Source: an uncultured Clostridia bacterium (GTDB lineage Bacteria; Bacillota; Clostridia; Oscillospirales; Ruminococcaceae). From it: a stretch of DNA of 9,291 nt. This document shows, in pieces, positions 1-6,539 of this stretch (within the stretch, counting starts at the first letter, position 1; each line of letters begins with the position of its first letter). The position numbers and the translations under genes were made by a program. The stretch covers positions 1 through 9,291 of the forward strand of contig CAMDZU010000033.1 of the NCBI GenBank assembly GCA_945910715.1. Direction: 5' to 3'. Below the pieces are notes generated by a model that searched no databases, had not been told where the DNA came from, and saw only the letters and a program-made list of their open reading frames with translations.

Positions 1-280
1 CTGCATTTTTTTCGGTAAGCCTTGAGGGGCTTGCGCCGCTTGCTACCATTTTCTGATACATATCCACAATGGCTGTATCGGCGAATTTCATTCGGTTAAG
101 GTTGGTATCGAAGACTATTGATTTGCTGTCGGGCAGCATTATATGGGACAGTCCCGCAATTCTTGTAACCTTGTCGTAAAGGCATATTCCCACGCATGAG
201 CCAAGGGCGTATGTAACAAGCACATCGGGACTGCGGCATATCTTCCAGTCGGAAATGCCGATTGTCAGTTTTTCGCTCAT
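1..280 (-). CDS. cheD: CheD, chemoreceptor glutamine deamidase (5' part, cut by the window edge)
   Basis: The first 93 codons are present; the family is usually about 160 residues, so the C-terminal 40 percent lies outside the window. CheD deamidates selected glutamines of methyl-accepting chemotaxis receptors and, in Bacillus and Thermotoga, binds CheC and stimulates its CheY-P phosphatase activity. The translation contains the segment TYALGSCVGICLYD followed by AGLSHIMLP. These hold the expected catalytic Cys29 and His46, with Thr23 in the position of the third active-site residue of Thermotoga CheD (assignment from memory of the family). The ATG at 280 overlaps the TGA of cheC in an ATGA arrangement, which suggests translational coupling and fits the known CheC-CheD partnership. 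Nothing in the visible part is broken. Confidence 0.95.
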   Translation of the reverse strand, partial: MSEKLTIGISDWKICRSPDVLVTYALGSCVGICLYDKVTRIAGLSHIMLPDSKSIVFDTNLNRMKFADTAIVDMYQKMVASGASPSRLTEKNA

Positions 281-900
281 GCTTCAACACCCAGCTTCCC
301 AAGCAGCTTTGCAAGCGACTCAACAGTAGGTATCAGCATCATATTTGACTTGACGCTTACGTCGTCTATTTTAAGGGATTTGTCGATAAACAGCAGCTTG
401 TCGCTTACCTCGCCGAATTCAATGGCAGGCACGCTCATTACTGCGCCAAGCATATCGGCGGTAAAGGAGGGAGCTTCAACGTTTATCTGTATTCCTGCAA
501 GCTGGGCAATTGCGCCCACATAGGAGCTTGCCATAATATTTCCTATTTCGGAAAGGGTGGAAACGTCGTTTTCATCAAGGGCAAGCAGGTCGATATGCTC
601 CTTGCCGAAAAAGGTCTTGATGATTATTTCCGCAAATTCCTGTTCAATGAGGAACAGTATCATTCCGTCAATGTCGCCGCTTAACCGCACCAGAATACCT
701 GCGATTACGGTTTCGGCGCCTCCTGCCTGGTCGATTGCGTCCTGAAAATCAAGAAGCTTAACCTTTGGCATTTCAATAAGCACGTTTTTTCCTATCATTG
801 CGGAAAGGGCGGTGGAGGCGTTGCCCGAGCCGATATTGCCCACTTCCTTCAGCACGTCAAGGTGCACGGCGGTCAGGTCTTCGTATTTTTTCAAAGTCAT
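277..900 (-). CDS. cheC: CheC, CheY-phosphate phosphatase
   Basis: This is a 207-residue protein, about the size of Bacillus CheC (around 209). CheC-family proteins dephosphorylate CheY-P in the cytoplasm and so help reset the motor signal; CheC also binds CheD. Both copies of the family's active-site motif (D/S-x3-E-x2-N) are intact: D15-E19-N22 in LDVLKEVGNIGSGNAS and S114-E118-N121 in STLSEIGNIMAS. Two active sites separate CheC from CheX, which has one. The C-terminal strand and helix (MMLIPTVESLAKLLG) is also typical. The ATG at 900 is preceded by GGGGAGGG (915-908) at a good distance. The gene follows a 90-base gap with a candidate sigma-28 promoter and overlaps cheD by 4 bases. FliY also belongs to this phosphatase family, but it is longer and carries a FliN-like domain that is absent here. 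Confidence 0.96.
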   Translation of the reverse strand: MTLKKYEDLTAVHLDVLKEVGNIGSGNASTALSAMIGKNVLIEMPKVKLLDFQDAIDQAGGAETVIAGILVRLSGDIDGMILFLIEQEFAEIIIKTFFGKEHIDLLALDENDVSTLSEIGNIMASSYVGAIAQLAGIQINVEAPSFTADMLGAVMSVPAIEFGEVSDKLLFIDKSLKIDDVSVKSNMMLIPTVESLAKLLGKLGVEA

Positions 901-928
901 AGTGTTGCCCTCCCCTTAATTATAACAT

Positions 929-955
929 AAAATCGGAAGAAAATCTATATTTTTA
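929..955 (-). promoter_or_regulatory. Candidate sigma-28 (FliA/SigD) promoter upstream of cheC
   Basis: In the 90-base gap before cheC the minus strand reads TAAA (955-952), 15 bases, then CCGATTTT (936-929). The sigma-28 consensus is TAAA, about 15-16 bases, then (G)CCGATAA or (G)CCGATAT. The -35 element and the CCGAT core match, the last bases of the -10 do not, and the spacer may be one base shorter than the optimum. A start near 922-920 would leave a very short leader ahead of the cheC ribosome binding site at 915-908, which is workable. The sigma-28 gene itself lies just upstream in the same cluster. This is a prediction from motif and position only. Confidence 0.45.
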
Positions 956-990
956 CAGAAAAAAGTGACAATTATTTATCAGATTGCCCC

Positions 991-1803
991 TTAACCTCTC
1001 AGATTGTTTGCAATACTCTGCATTTCGTCTGCGGTCTGGACGATTTTTGCGTTAAGCTGATAGGCACGCTGGCTTTCTATTATATGCACCATATCCGCCG
1101 CAAGGTCAACGGTGGACATTTCAAGATAGGTTCTCAGCTTGTGGCTGTCGGGATTAGGAGTAGCCTCTCCCGAACGTGCGGTTACAAGGAAATGGTTTCC
1201 GTTTGACTGCATAAGTCCGTAGTTGTTGGGAACGGAATAAACCCCTATCATATCCGTAAGGGTGTTGTAGTCGATAATGTTGGTTTCAGCCTGTACCGTT
1301 TCGTAGGTGGGATTGCCCTCCTCGTCAAGAACAGGGTTGCCCTCCTCGTCAAGGATTTCCTGCTGCTTTTCCTCTGTTTCAAAGGGGACGATAATGTGGT
1401 TGCCCTCGTAGTCAAGGACAAATTCCCCGTTGCCGTTTACCAGCTCCCAGTGGTCCTCAACCTGCGTAATCTCAAAGGAGCCGTCACGGGTAAGGAAGGT
1501 GTTTCCTCTGCCGTCAAGAACCATGAAAAAGTCGGAGTTTGGCAGGGCAAAGTCAAGCTGCTGTCCCGTTTCGTTAAAGCCGCCCTCCTCCCACATAAAG
1601 TCGGTCTTGTTTACATAAGCGCCGTGGCCTGTCTGCCATTCCGGCTCGGTTTCACGCTGTATTGTGTAAATGCAGTCGGCGAAGCTCGGGCGCAGCGCCT
1701 TGTAGCCAACGGTGTTTACGTTGGCGATATTGTTGGAGTATATGTTAAGTCCGTCCTGCTGGGTAATCATTCCCGCTGCGGCTGAATAGAATGCAATATT
1801 CAT
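991..1803 (-). CDS. flgG: Flagellar distal-rod / hook-basal body protein, FlgG/FlhP family
   Basis: This 270-residue axial protein is exported through the flagellar gate and polymerises into the rod. The N-terminus shows the conserved rod/hook motif (SNNIANVNTVGYK, residues 23-35). The C-terminus ends with the matching coiled-coil helix (STVDLAADMVHIIESQRAYQLNAKI, residues 230-254, followed by QTADEM). The central part carries the family's D-x-x-G-x turns, for example LTRDGSF at 104-110. The length fits FlgG (about 260). It starts at ATG 1803 behind AAGGAGAT, 15 bases after the preceding rod gene. Odd feature: an acidic insertion around residues 144-172 with a tandem LDEEGNP repeat. FlgF, FlgG, FlhO and FlhP are close paralogs, so the exact symbol is less certain than the family. 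Confidence 0.85.
   Translation of the reverse strand: MNIAFYSAAAGMITQQDGLNIYSNNIANVNTVGYKALRPSFADCIYTIQRETEPEWQTGHGAYVNKTDFMWEEGGFNETGQQLDFALPNSDFFMVLDGRGNTFLTRDGSFEITQVEDHWELVNGNGEFVLDYEGNHIIVPFETEEKQQEILDEEGNPVLDEEGNPTYETVQAETNIIDYNTLTDMIGVYSVPNNYGLMQSNGNHFLVTARSGEATPNPDSHKLRTYLEMSTVDLAADMVHIIESQRAYQLNAKIVQTADEMQSIANNLRG
1306..1353 (-). repeat. Tandem 24-base duplication inside the flgG-like gene
   Basis: Two adjacent 24-base units (1330-1353 and 1306-1329) agree at 19 of 24 positions. The 17 bases at 1337-1353 and 1313-1329 are identical. They encode LDEEGNPV followed by LDEEGNPT (residues 151-166). A more distant relative, LDYEGNHI (residues 130-137, about 1393-1416), suggests the unit may have grown from an existing D-x-E-G-N turn. 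The repeat keeps the reading frame. Confidence 0.8.
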
Positions 1804-1818
1804 CTTGTTATCTCCTTA

Positions 1819-2553
1819 TTACAGCTTTGCGATTTCCTGTGCGCTGGAGTTGATTGCGTCAATATATTTCAGTATCTTGCTGTTGGCTTCATAAAGGCGC
1901 TGAGCCTCCATTGCCTGAGTGATTTCCTTGTTTCCGTCCACGTTGGATTTTTCAAAGGCGCCCTGAATTATGTCGTACAGCTCACCCTCGGGCAAGGCTT
2001 CGTCGCCATCGTAGGAAAACAGATTGTTTCCGATTTTCTCAACGTCTGCCTCAGGGGGAATATATGTAAGCAGCAGCTTATCCACGGGGCCGTTGTCGTT
2101 TACGATATTTCCCTCAACATCTACCACGAAATCGTCGTTTCCAAGGTAAATATCCCCGTTTTCGCCCTGCACCCGTCCCTCTGCCCCAAGGCTTAAATAT
2201 CCCTCGTCGTCAAGGGTAAACTGTCCGTTTCGGGTCTGATACAGGTTGCCGCCGGGGGTCATTATGTTGAAGTACACGTTGCCGTAAATCGCCATATCAA
2301 AGCGGCTTTCGGTGTATTCAAAGTTGCTCTGCTCTAAATTGGTCTTGCTGCTGTCGGCATAGGTCTGGAGAAAGGTTCCCGAAGTTTTCGTTCTTCCGCT
2401 TACAAGAATAAGCTCCTCCATAAAGGTGTTTGTAACGATTTCGTCCTTTTTGTAGCCTGCGGTGTTGATGTTTGAAACGTTATTTGAGATTGCGTCAAGC
2501 TCTCTCTGCTTGTTTATCATTCCCTGGGCTACGTTATAAAATCCTCTGAGCAT
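1819..2553 (-). CDS. flgF: Flagellar proximal-rod / hook-basal body protein, FlgF/FlhO family
   Basis: This 244-residue axial protein has the rod/hook N-terminal motif SNNVSNINTAGYK (residues 23-35) and a C-terminal helix with SNVD and AQRLYEANSKIL (residues 203-228). Between them is a beta-rich core with D-x-E-G-x turns (LDDEGYL, VDVEGNI). Family members form successive rod segments after export by the flagellar type III apparatus. It is shorter than the next gene and precedes it, which fits the flgF-flgG order, although Bacillus names such a pair flhO-flhP. The C-terminal helix is less canonical than that of its neighbour (GNKEITQAMEAQRLYE). The ATG at 2553 follows AAAGGA with a 6-base spacer, 24 bases after the sigma-factor stop codon. 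Confidence 0.82.
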   Translation of the reverse strand: MLRGFYNVAQGMINKQRELDAISNNVSNINTAGYKKDEIVTNTFMEELILVSGRTKTSGTFLQTYADSSKTNLEQSNFEYTESRFDMAIYGNVYFNIMTPGGNLYQTRNGQFTLDDEGYLSLGAEGRVQGENGDIYLGNDDFVVDVEGNIVNDNGPVDKLLLTYIPPEADVEKIGNNLFSYDGDEALPEGELYDIIQGAFEKSNVDGNKEITQAMEAQRLYEANSKILKYIDAINSSAQEIAKL

Positions 2554-2577
2554 TTTTCGTCCTTTCAGAAAGTGGGT

Positions 2578-3315
2578 TTATTTGTTCAGATATTCCTGTA
2601 TTCTCCGTTTAAGCTGTAAAATCGCCTTTGAATGTATCTGGCATACTCTTGATTCGGTTACGCCAAGCACCTTTGCGATTTCGCTGAATTTCAGCTTTTC
2701 ATAATAGTACAGCGCAACCACCTGCTTTTCCTTCGGGTTAAGGCGGTCGATTTCCTCGGCGAGAATCTGCTTTAATTCTTTTTCGTAAAGCTCCTTGTCC
2801 GCATAGTCCGTTTCGCCGAAATTCTCGAAGTTGTCCTCGTACAGCAGCTCCTCAAAGGAAAGGGTCATTGCTCCCGACATATCCGCCATCATTTTTGACA
2901 GCCTTTCGGGGGAAATTTCCATATATTCCGCAAGCTCGCTGTTGGCGGGAGTCCTCCCTAATCTATTGTATAACTCATTGTAAGCGTTGTCAAGCTCTTT
3001 GCTGAAATGTCTTACCTGACGGGGCACCCAGTCCTGCTTTCGCACAAAGTCGATTATGGCTCCACGCACCTTCAGGCTTGCGTAGGTTTCAAACTTTACT
3101 CCCCTTTGGGGGTCGAAGCTGTCAACAGCGTTTATGAGGGCGATAACACCCTCGTTGATAACGTCCTCGCTGTCTGCGTATTTTGCGTAGGTGTTTCGGA
3201 GGGAAACGGCGGTAAACCTGACAATGTCCATGTATTTCAGCACTATTTCGTTGCGCAGATTTACATTTCCCGTTGCCTTATATTCAATGAAGGATTCCAT
3301 TGGGTCGGCTGCCAT
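2578..3315 (-). CDS. fliA: Flagellar sigma factor FliA/SigD (sigma-28)
   Basis: A 245-residue RNA polymerase sigma factor of the FliA/WhiG group, called sigD in Bacillus. It directs transcription of late flagellar, motility and chemotaxis genes. Region 2 spans about residues 23-95 and includes DSEDVINEGVIALINAVDSF and the -10-recognition helix FETYASLKVRGAIIDFVRK. Region 3 lies at about 98-150, and region 4 at about 185-240 with a helix-turn-helix at 210-231 (FSEIAKVLGVTESRVCQIH). It is a group 3 factor, lacking the long region 1 and non-conserved region of housekeeping sigma. The ATG at 3315 is preceded by a near-perfect AAAGGAGG (3330-3323), which overlaps the flhA stop codon. In Bacillus the sigD gene lies near the end of the long fla/che operon; here it directly follows flhA. 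An anti-sigma FlgM gene is not in the window. Confidence 0.96.
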   Translation of the reverse strand: MAADPMESFIEYKATGNVNLRNEIVLKYMDIVRFTAVSLRNTYAKYADSEDVINEGVIALINAVDSFDPQRGVKFETYASLKVRGAIIDFVRKQDWVPRQVRHFSKELDNAYNELYNRLGRTPANSELAEYMEISPERLSKMMADMSGAMTLSFEELLYEDNFENFGETDYADKELYEKELKQILAEEIDRLNPKEKQVVALYYYEKLKFSEIAKVLGVTESRVCQIHSKAILQLKRRIQEYLNK

Positions 3316-3328
3316 ATTTCCGCCTCCT

Positions 3329-5410
3329 TTATATTGTGATGTTGCCTATGGACTGGATTTGCGTTGTGTTGTCTATTTCTGCGTAGCTAAGCACCGTTAT
3401 TCCCTGTACAAACTGGTCGATAAGCTTCTTGAAATAAACTCTTACTATTGGGGAGGTAAGGACGATTACCGTTGGTATTACATCCTTTACCTTGTCGATT
3501 TCCTCTGTGGCTCTGCCCGTAATCCTGTTGATTGTGTCGGGGTCCATTGAAAGGTAGCTGCCCTGGTCGGACTTTTTCACGCTTGCCATTATCATATCCT
3601 CAACCCGTGGGTCAATGGTGATAACTCTGAGTGAATTGCCCTCGGCAAAGCGCCTTGTGATTGTACGCTTAAGCGCCTGACGGACGTATTCCACCGCAAC
3701 GTCAATGTCCTTCAGCACGTTTGTATGGTCGCCGAGGGACTCGATAATTGTTTCAAGGTCACGGATGGGGATACCCTCTTTAAGCAGCATTGAAAGCACC
3801 TTCTGGAGATAGCCAACCGAAACGGGATTTGGTATAACGTCCTCCACCACGGTAGGATTGGTCTTTTTGAGGTTTTCCACCATTGTGTTTACGTCCTGTC
3901 TTGTAAGTATCTCGTAGCAGTGCTGCTTGATTACCTCGGACAGGTGGGTTATCATTACGGAAACCGGGTCGATAAGGGTATAGCCTGCAATATCCGCCAT
4001 AACCTTTTTGTCCTCGCTTATCCACCTTGCGGGAATACCGAAAGCAGGCTCGATTGTGTCAATGCCCTCAACAGGGGCGGTAACGTCCCCGTTATCCAGC
4101 GCAAGATAGTGGTCAACGAGGATTTCTCCTCTTGCAACCTCCTCGCCCTTTATCTTGATAACGTACTGGTTGGGGTTTATTTCGGGATTGTCCCTCATTC
4201 GCACCGAGGGAATTACCATACCCATTTCAAGAGCGAACTGCTTTCTGAAAAGAACAACACGGTCAATGAAGTTGCCGCCGCTTTTTTCATCTACAAGATG
4301 AAGCAGGGAATAGCCGAACTCCATTTCAATCTGCTCCACGTTAAGCAGCTTGAACACGTTGTCAATGTCACGGTAATATTCGTTGTCCCCCACCGCCGAG
4401 GAGTTCCGCATTTCCTCAAGCTGCTTCCTTTCAGCAGCCGCCTGCGCCTCCGCAAGCTCCGCCTTCTGATTCCTTGAAAGGAGAAGGCTGAATACGATAA
4501 GTGCAGCGCCGATTATAAGCAGAATAGGCTTGGGGAAGCCGGGAATAAGCATAAGGGCGATTACCACAATACCCGTAATTCTCAGAACGATGGGGTTCTG
4601 TGTGAACTGCCTTTTTACGTCGTCGTTGAAGGAGCCCTGACTTGCTGTTCTTGTTACGACCATACCTGTTGCAACGGAAATCATAAGAGCAGGAATCTGG
4701 GAGCAAAGACCGTCGCCTACCGTTGCAAGGGAGTAGGTGCTTAAAATTGTGGAGAAGTCGCCGCCGTTTACCATGCCGATTACTGCGCCGCCGATAAGGT
4801 TTATAAGGGCGGTGATAATGGAGATAATGGCGTCGCCCTTTACGAACTTGGTAGCACCGTCCATAGCTCCGAAAAAGTCGGATTCACGCTGTACGTTGGC
4901 TCGTCTTATCTTGGCTTCCTCGTCGGTAATTGCTCCTGTGTTAAGGTCGGCGTCTATCGCCATCTGCTTACCGGGCATTGCGTCCAGGGTAAATCTTGCA
5001 GCAACCTCGGATACACGCTCCGAGCCTTTGGTGATTACAAGGAAGTTTACAAGTACGATAATTATAAAGATGATAAAGCCTACAACTGCGTCGCCGGCCA
5101 TTACGAATTCGCCGAAGGTGGCAACTACCGCTCCCGCATAGCCGCTGCTTAAAATTCCTCGTGTTGTTGAAATGTTAAGGGCAAGTCGGAATACCGTTGT
5201 AATAAGCAGTATTGTGGGGAAAATGGAGAAGTCCAGCGGCTCCTTTATGTACATAGTGATAAGCAGGATAACCAGCGACAATGAAATGTTCAGTATCAGC
5301 AGGAAATCAAGGAGAGCGCCGTTCCATATTCCGTTCAGCGGAATGATGATTGCAAGGATTATTACAATAACAAAGACAGCAAACATATTGCTGAGTATTT
5401 TTTTCAACAT
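3329..5410 (-). CDS. flhA: FlhA, flagellar type III export gate/platform protein
   Basis: A 693-residue inner-membrane protein of the usual length (Bacillus 677, Salmonella 692). The N-terminal third to half (about residues 8-312) contains the hydrophobic membrane segments and the family signature around RRANVQRESDFFGAMDG (169-185). KGDAI at 191-195 follows, with Asp193 probably equivalent to the essential Asp208 of Salmonella (assigned by motif, not by alignment). A charged Ala/Glu linker (about 313-345) leads to the cytoplasmic domain that forms the nonameric ring and binds export substrates and chaperones. It ends with VIVLTSPIVRVYFKKL and ITVLSYAEI, typical of the family. FlhA couples proton flow to export of rod, hook and filament proteins. 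The ATG at 5410 follows GGAGGGA, 15 bases after flhB. Confidence 0.98.
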   Translation of the reverse strand: MLKKILSNMFAVFVIVIILAIIIPLNGIWNGALLDFLLILNISLSLVILLITMYIKEPLDFSIFPTILLITTVFRLALNISTTRGILSSGYAGAVVATFGEFVMAGDAVVGFIIFIIIVLVNFLVITKGSERVSEVAARFTLDAMPGKQMAIDADLNTGAITDEEAKIRRANVQRESDFFGAMDGATKFVKGDAIISIITALINLIGGAVIGMVNGGDFSTILSTYSLATVGDGLCSQIPALMISVATGMVVTRTASQGSFNDDVKRQFTQNPIVLRITGIVVIALMLIPGFPKPILLIIGAALIVFSLLLSRNQKAELAEAQAAAERKQLEEMRNSSAVGDNEYYRDIDNVFKLLNVEQIEMEFGYSLLHLVDEKSGGNFIDRVVLFRKQFALEMGMVIPSVRMRDNPEINPNQYVIKIKGEEVARGEILVDHYLALDNGDVTAPVEGIDTIEPAFGIPARWISEDKKVMADIAGYTLIDPVSVMITHLSEVIKQHCYEILTRQDVNTMVENLKKTNPTVVEDVIPNPVSVGYLQKVLSMLLKEGIPIRDLETIIESLGDHTNVLKDIDVAVEYVRQALKRTITRRFAEGNSLRVITIDPRVEDMIMASVKKSDQGSYLSMDPDTINRITGRATEEIDKVKDVIPTVIVLTSPIVRVYFKKLIDQFVQGITVLSYAEIDNTTQIQSIGNITI

Positions 5411-5425
5411 TTGCTGTCCCTCCGT

Positions 5426-6526
5426 TTAGTTTCGTTTCTTCAGCGCCTCCTGCGGAATATCCGGCATTGTTCCCTTTGCCGCATACATTTCCGTAAGCAC
5501 CAACGCTACCGCCCTGAACATTTCGGGCGGAATTTCCTTTCCTACGTCCACCGACTCGTAAAGCGCCCTTGCAAGGGGTCGGTTTTCGGTAATATACACA
5601 TCGTTCTGCTCCGCAACCTCGATAATCTTCATTGCAAGAGCGTCAGCGCCCTTTGCAACAACTCTCGGCGAGGAGGTTGCGATTGTGGGGTCGTATTTCA
5701 GCGCAACCGCATAGTGAGTAGGGTTTCTGATTACAACGTCCGATTTTGGTACCTCGTCCATCATTCGGGCCTGCGAAATCTCACGCTGCTTTTGCTTGAT
5801 TTTGCTTTTTATCTGGGGATCTCCCTCGGTCTGCTTGTATTCGTCCTTTATTTCCTGCTTGGACATTTTCAGCTTTTTCTCGAACTGCCACCACTGGAAA
5901 ACATAATCTCCTGCGGCGACAAACACAAGGACGACTGCAATAAGCATTACTATATCGAAAACAGACTGCGCCGTGTAGGCGACGCCCTGTATTGGCTCTG
6001 TATCAATAAGCCGCACTATTTCCCTAAGCCGTCCCTCTATCTGGGTAAAGACAATAACGGCGATTACCGTTACCTCAATAAGTCCCTTTACAATGCCCAC
6101 AACAGATTCAAGGGAAAACAGCTTTTTAATTCCCTCAAGGGGGTTAAGCCGTGAGAATTTAGGGCGGAGCGCCTTGGTGGTGAAAAGTCCCTTTGTCTGT
6201 GCCACTACGGGGAGAATGGTTATTATAATTCCCACAGCGCAGATAGGGCCTATAACAAGAACGCATATTTTTACTATTTCAAGAGCCATTGCCGAGAAAA
6301 ATTCAACGCTTGGGGTTATTTCCTTTCCCACGTTTGAAATCATTGAGGAAAGGCAGTTCATCAGCATTTGGAACATATACTGTGCTAAAACTCCAAGTCC
6401 TGCAAATAAGCCCAGTACGGAAACAGCAACGCCAACCTCCTTGCTCTGGAGAACGCTGCCCTCCTTTTCACGCATATCACGGCGCTTTTTCGGGGTGGCT
6501 TTTTCGGTTTTTTCTTCGCCTGCCAA
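5426..6526 (-). CDS. flhB: FlhB, export gate subunit and substrate-specificity switch (TTG start)
   Basis: A 366-residue protein. The N-terminus (EKTEKATPKKRRDMREKEG) is the classic FlhB opening. Four hydrophobic segments follow at roughly 31-55, 85-110, 142-162 and 187-210. The cytoplasmic domain carries the self-cleavage motif NPTH at 268-271 within VIRNPTHYAVALKY. Family knowledge: cleavage between Asn and Pro lets export switch from rod/hook to filament substrates. The frame has no suitable ATG. The start is TTG at 6526, supported by AGGGGGGA (6539-6532), which overlaps the fliR TAG stop, and by conserved residues beginning at once. It precedes flhA by 15 bases. The C-terminal tail is short, and all key residues are present. 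Confidence 0.97.
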   Translation of the reverse strand: MAGEEKTEKATPKKRRDMREKEGSVLQSKEVGVAVSVLGLFAGLGVLAQYMFQMLMNCLSSMISNVGKEITPSVEFFSAMALEIVKICVLVIGPICAVGIIITILPVVAQTKGLFTTKALRPKFSRLNPLEGIKKLFSLESVVGIVKGLIEVTVIAVIVFTQIEGRLREIVRLIDTEPIQGVAYTAQSVFDIVMLIAVVLVFVAAGDYVFQWWQFEKKLKMSKQEIKDEYKQTEGDPQIKSKIKQKQREISQARMMDEVPKSDVVIRNPTHYAVALKYDPTIATSSPRVVAKGADALAMKIIEVAEQNDVYITENRPLARALYESVDVGKEIPPEMFRAVALVLTEMYAAKGTMPDIPQEALKKRN

Positions 6527-6531
6527 TTAAA

Positions 6532-6539
6532 TCCCCCCT
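6532..6539 (-). promoter_or_regulatory. Ribosome binding site that fixes the flhB TTG start
   Basis: The minus strand reads AGGGGGGA, five bases ahead of TTG at 6526-6524. The site overlaps the fliR stop codon (TAG, 6540-6538), so ribosomes finishing fliR may reload for flhB. No ATG or GTG lies near this site in the flhB frame. Confidence 0.7.

Noticed and set aside
919..927. Extended -10 (TGTTATAAT) on the minus strand before cheC as a sigma-A promoter
   Set aside because: A start about seven bases downstream would fall inside the cheC ribosome binding site (915-908), and there is no -35 at proper spacing. The sigma-28 pattern fits the geometry better.
961..980. Possible terminator after the flgG-like gene (short hairpin followed by six T on the minus strand)
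   Set aside because: The stem is only about five pairs, AT-rich and with a wobble pair, which is too weak for an intrinsic terminator.
3920..4477. 185-codon open frame on the plus strand opposite flhA
   Set aside because: It is antisense to a fully conserved flhA region, has no recognisable domain and shows low-complexity composition typical of a mirrored reading frame.
5411..6154. 247-codon open frame on the plus strand opposite flhB
   Set aside because: It mirrors the well-supported flhB frame. The translation is Arg/His/Asn-rich without domain features, and I see no reason to prefer it over FlhB with its NPTH motif.
3329..6526. Virulence-type (injectisome) export genes instead of flagellar ones
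   Set aside because: FlhA and FlhB have flagellar-type lengths and motifs, and they sit among cheY, fliO, fliA, rod genes and cheC/cheD, so a flagellar role is clear.
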